Positions 5,596 to 7,247 of a stretch of DNA of 7,247 nucleotides are shown one piece after another; within the stretch, counting starts at the first letter, position 1, and every line of letters starts with the position of its first letter. The DNA is from Candidatus Aegiribacteria sp. (lineage in GTDB: Bacteria; Fermentibacterota; Fermentibacteria; Fermentibacterales; Fermentibacteraceae): positions 1 to 7,247 of the forward strand of contig JAIOSX010000008.1 of NCBI GenBank assembly GCA_021107345.1, given 5' to 3'. A model generated the notes under the pieces. That model saw only the letters and a program-made list of their open reading frames with translations, was not told the origin of the DNA and ran no database searches. A program made the position numbers and the translations under genes.

Positions 5596-6649
5596 GCTTC
5601 AAATTGGAAATTTGTCCGCAAGAATACCTATTATTCAGGGGGGTATGGGCGTCAGGGTTTCTCTTGCTTCGCTGGCTTCAGCAGTAGCAAATCAGGGCGG
5701 TATCGGCACTATTTCCAGTATTGGTTTAGGTAACATCGAAGGCTCGGCAGAGGTGTGTGAAAGAACATCTCTTGAGGCCTTAGTAGATGAGGTCCGAAAA
5801 GCCAGAAGCATGACCGACGGGCATATCGCAGTGAACTTCATGGGAGTACTCACCAACGTAGATAATCTTATCAAAGCAACGGTAGAGGCCGGACTTAGAA
5901 TAATCGTATTCGGCGCCGGATTGCCAACCAGACTACCGGCTCTAGTCCCGAACCCTGATGTAAACCTCGTGCCCATTATCAGTTCTGCAAGAGTTGCAAA
6001 ATTAATCCTGCGAACCTGGGACAGTCGATATGAAAGAATCGCCGATGCAATGATTCTTGAAGGACCACTGGCCGGAGGACATCTCGGTTTTTCGGCAGAA
6101 CAACTGGAACATCCTGAGGAGTACTCCCTTGAAAAACTTCTGCCTGAAGTCCTTGAAACTATTAAACCTTATGAAGATAAATACGGCAAGCAAATTCCCA
6201 TTATAGCCGCTGGTGGTATTTATACCGGAACGGATATTGCGCGAATGCTTTCCATGGGAGCTTCAGGTGTTCAAATGGGAACCCGTTTTGTCTGTACCGA
6301 AGAATGCGATGTCTCTCAACAGTTCAAACAGGCTTATCTGGATGCCGAAGAAGAGGACATCGTTATCATAAAGAGCCCTGTTGGCCTGCCTGGCCGGGCG
6401 ATAAATAATCGTTTCTTAAAGGATCTCGAGATCAAGGGAAAACTTAAAATATCCTGTCCTTACAGGTGCCTCACTGCCTGTAAAGTAGAAACTGCGAGAT
6501 ATTGTATCGCACTTGCTCTTCTGAATTCATATTTCGGCGATGTGGATAACGGACTCATTTTCTGCGGTCAGAATGCCTATCGTGTTGACAAAATTACTAC
6601 TGTTAAAGAACTTATCCAGGAACTTCTCAGCGAACTCAAAGAGGCATAA
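5582..6649 (+). CDS. Nitronate monooxygenase/FabK-family FMN-dependent oxidoreductase with C-terminal cysteine cluster
   Basis: This 355-residue TIM-barrel flavoprotein belongs to the nitronate monooxygenase/FabK (enoyl-ACP reductase II) family. FMN-binding signatures are IIQGGMGVRVSLASLA (17-32), NQGGIGTIS (37-45), EGPLAGGHLGF (160-170, active-site H167), IPIIAAGGI (205-213) and GASGVQMGTRF (226-236). It is about 35-45 residues longer than typical FabK. The extra C-terminal part carries C292, C296, C300 and C308 (CPYRCLTACKVETARYC) plus C328, a cluster that could bind a metal or Fe-S centre. This longer form is a recognisable subgroup usually annotated only as nitronate monooxygenase. GGAG (5572-5575) lies 6 bases before the start, and the gene overlaps the ketoacyl synthase gene by 14 bases, so the two are translationally coupled. 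That pairing favours an enoyl-reductase role, as in FabK or PfaD, over nitronate detoxification; this is inference. Confidence 0.87.
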   Translation: MKIPELQIGNLSARIPIIQGGMGVRVSLASLASAVANQGGIGTISSIGLGNIEGSAEVCERTSLEALVDEVRKARSMTDGHIAVNFMGVLTNVDNLIKATVEAGLRIIVFGAGLPTRLPALVPNPDVNLVPIISSARVAKLILRTWDSRYERIADAMILEGPLAGGHLGFSAEQLEHPEEYSLEKLLPEVLETIKPYEDKYGKQIPIIAAGGIYTGTDIARMLSMGASGVQMGTRFVCTEECDVSQQFKQAYLDAEEEDIVIIKSPVGLPGRAINNRFLKDLEIKGKLKISCPYRCLTACKVETARYCIALALLNSYFGDVDNGLIFCGQNAYRVDKITTVKELIQELLSELKEA

Positions 6650-6675
6650 GAAAGCTACTCAAGGTAAAACTTATA

Positions 6676-6921
6676 ATGAAGCACTGCTGGGACATCAAAA
6701 AGAAGTGCCCGTTCAGGGGCACAGATGCAGCTGATGCAAAGTGCCCGGCCTTCGCTGATCAGATGTCCTGCTGGGAGTTTAACTGGCCGGACTTCTACCG
6801 CAACATGCCGGACGGTCCAGAGAAGGATGAGTGGAAGTGCATGATGCTCGAGTGGTGTTCGAACTGCGAGATACACGACTCGCACGGTATGGAAGTAGAC
6901 TCCTTTCTTGAAAAGCTTTGA
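6676..6921 (+). CDS. Small two-CW-type cysteine-rich protein
   Basis: The 81-residue soluble protein has seven cysteines: C4, C11, C23, C32, C55, C61 and C64. Two occur as Cys-Trp pairs (HCWDIKKKCP at 3-12 and CPAFADQMSCWEF at 23-35). The spacing CW-x5-CP-x10-CPA-x7-CW resembles the small two-CW domain proteins, which have no known activity and presumably bind zinc or another metal. A second group, C55, C61 and C64 (WKCMMLEWCSNC), follows. There is no signal peptide or membrane segment. The gene begins 26 bases after the flavoprotein stop with a weak RBS (AAGG at 6661-6664), so it may be the last gene of the operon. Codon use is richer in G+C than the histidine phosphatase gene upstream. A longer reading frame on the opposite strand here is an antisense extension of the transposase remnant, not a gene. 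Confidence 0.6.
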   Translation: MKHCWDIKKKCPFRGTDAADAKCPAFADQMSCWEFNWPDFYRNMPDGPEKDEWKCMMLEWCSNCEIHDSHGMEVDSFLEKL

Positions 6922-6930
6922 AGGATGTAG

Positions 6931-7247
6931 TGGCTGGCGGCCTGATACGAGTTCGGTAAAGAGCTTTTCTATCCCATGGACATCTGCGGTGTCTATTTCA
7001 GGCATGGGGTAATAATTACCTTCCCTGTCCCAGCATGTGTCAGTAATCAGGGCATTTACATGAGGATTCCAATTGGCCATTCCCTCGAAGGCCTGGGGTA
7101 CGAGGATACCGCCGGGATAAACATCCCTGCGATCAATGGCTTTATGAAGAAACATCGTGAGAACGTCCCAGGCGCATCTGCAGAGCATTGGCAGAAGTTT
7201 CCTGTGATGCAGGAAGTGCAGCCTGAGCATCTTCGGAACACTCCATA
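6931..7247 (-). pseudogene. IS91-family transposase fragment, truncated and with a broken HUH motif
   Basis: Read from the right edge, the minus strand gives WSVPKMLRLHFLHHRKLLP, LCRCAWDVLTMF, YPGGILVPQAFEG, NWNPHVNALITD, then GNYYPMPEIDT and IEKLFTELV. This follows the middle of IS91-type (Y2, rolling-circle) transposases, which typically read 'PKrLR.yFlydRkLL..L.rcAwe', 'PGaV..iQtFG', 'NwnPHlHvLvtDG' and 'g.F.PLP.iD...leelFr'. The metal-binding HUH site is PHVN here: the second histidine (CAT) has become AAT. Resemblance stops near 6931, before the catalytic tyrosine region, and the rest of the frame is antisense to the two-CW gene. The N-terminal zinc-binding domain would lie beyond the window. 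It is an inactive remnant whose broken end lies 9 bases past the stop of the two-CW gene. Confidence 0.78.
6931..7247 (-). mobile_element. Remnant of an IS91-like rolling-circle insertion sequence
   Basis: This is inferred from the transposase fragment. The internal end at about 6931 is a deletion or rearrangement breakpoint, not a true element end, because the transposase is cut mid-protein. No terminal signals of the element can be identified within the window. Confidence 0.6.

Noticed and set aside
6655..7230. A 191-codon minus-strand open frame spanning the two-CW gene
   Set aside because: Only its N-terminal part (above about 6931) resembles a transposase. The rest is antisense to a cysteine-patterned gene with better coding character, so it is not one intact protein.
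1..7247. CRISPR arrays, tRNA or rRNA genes, or a defence system
   Set aside because: No regularly spaced repeats, no tRNA-like cloverleaf and no conserved rRNA segments were seen on either strand. None of the proteins belongs to a known defence family.

Overview
The window looks like bacterial chromosomal DNA from an uncultivated lineage. Shine-Dalgarno sites precede most genes, and there are two near-consensus sigma70 promoters (TTGACG-17-TATAAT and TTGACA-18-TATAAT). The secreted protein carries a C-terminal 'STWSSIKSAF'-type tail of a kind I associate with candidate phyla such as Fermentibacteria. That placement is a guess; nothing here fixes taxonomy.

Left part (1-809): a minus-strand ArsR-type regulator runs off the left edge, and its last visible residues look like the start of a fused SAM-methyltransferase domain. 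Its promoter holds a perfect 20-bp palindrome between the -35 and -10 boxes, and the start codon lies where transcription should begin, so the mRNA is probably leaderless. The gap that follows holds an N-terminal remnant of a RimJ/RimL-type GNAT acetyltransferase with an in-frame stop.

Middle (810-2613): first a zinc-dependent phospholipase C-like protein, then a self-contained unit made of a strong sigma70 promoter, a good RBS, a GC-rich gene for a signal-peptide-bearing secreted protein, and a strong intrinsic terminator.

Right part (2749-6921): a co-directional run of six genes. They are a small zinc-finger/PAS protein with two four-cysteine clusters, a SnoaL/NTF2-like protein, a histidine phosphatase, a FabF-type ketoacyl synthase, an FMN-dependent nitronate monooxygenase/FabK-like protein overlapping it by 14 bases, and a small two-CW cysteine-rich protein. 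The tight spacing from the SnoaL-like gene onward suggests an operon. A condensing enzyme paired with a flavin enoyl-reductase-like protein suggests acyl-chain or polyketide-like chemistry, but no acyl carrier protein, ketoreductase or dehydratase is visible.

Right edge (6931-7247): a minus-strand fragment of an IS91-family transposase. It is cut off right behind the two-CW gene and its HUH motif is damaged (HVN instead of HxH), so it is a dead element remnant.
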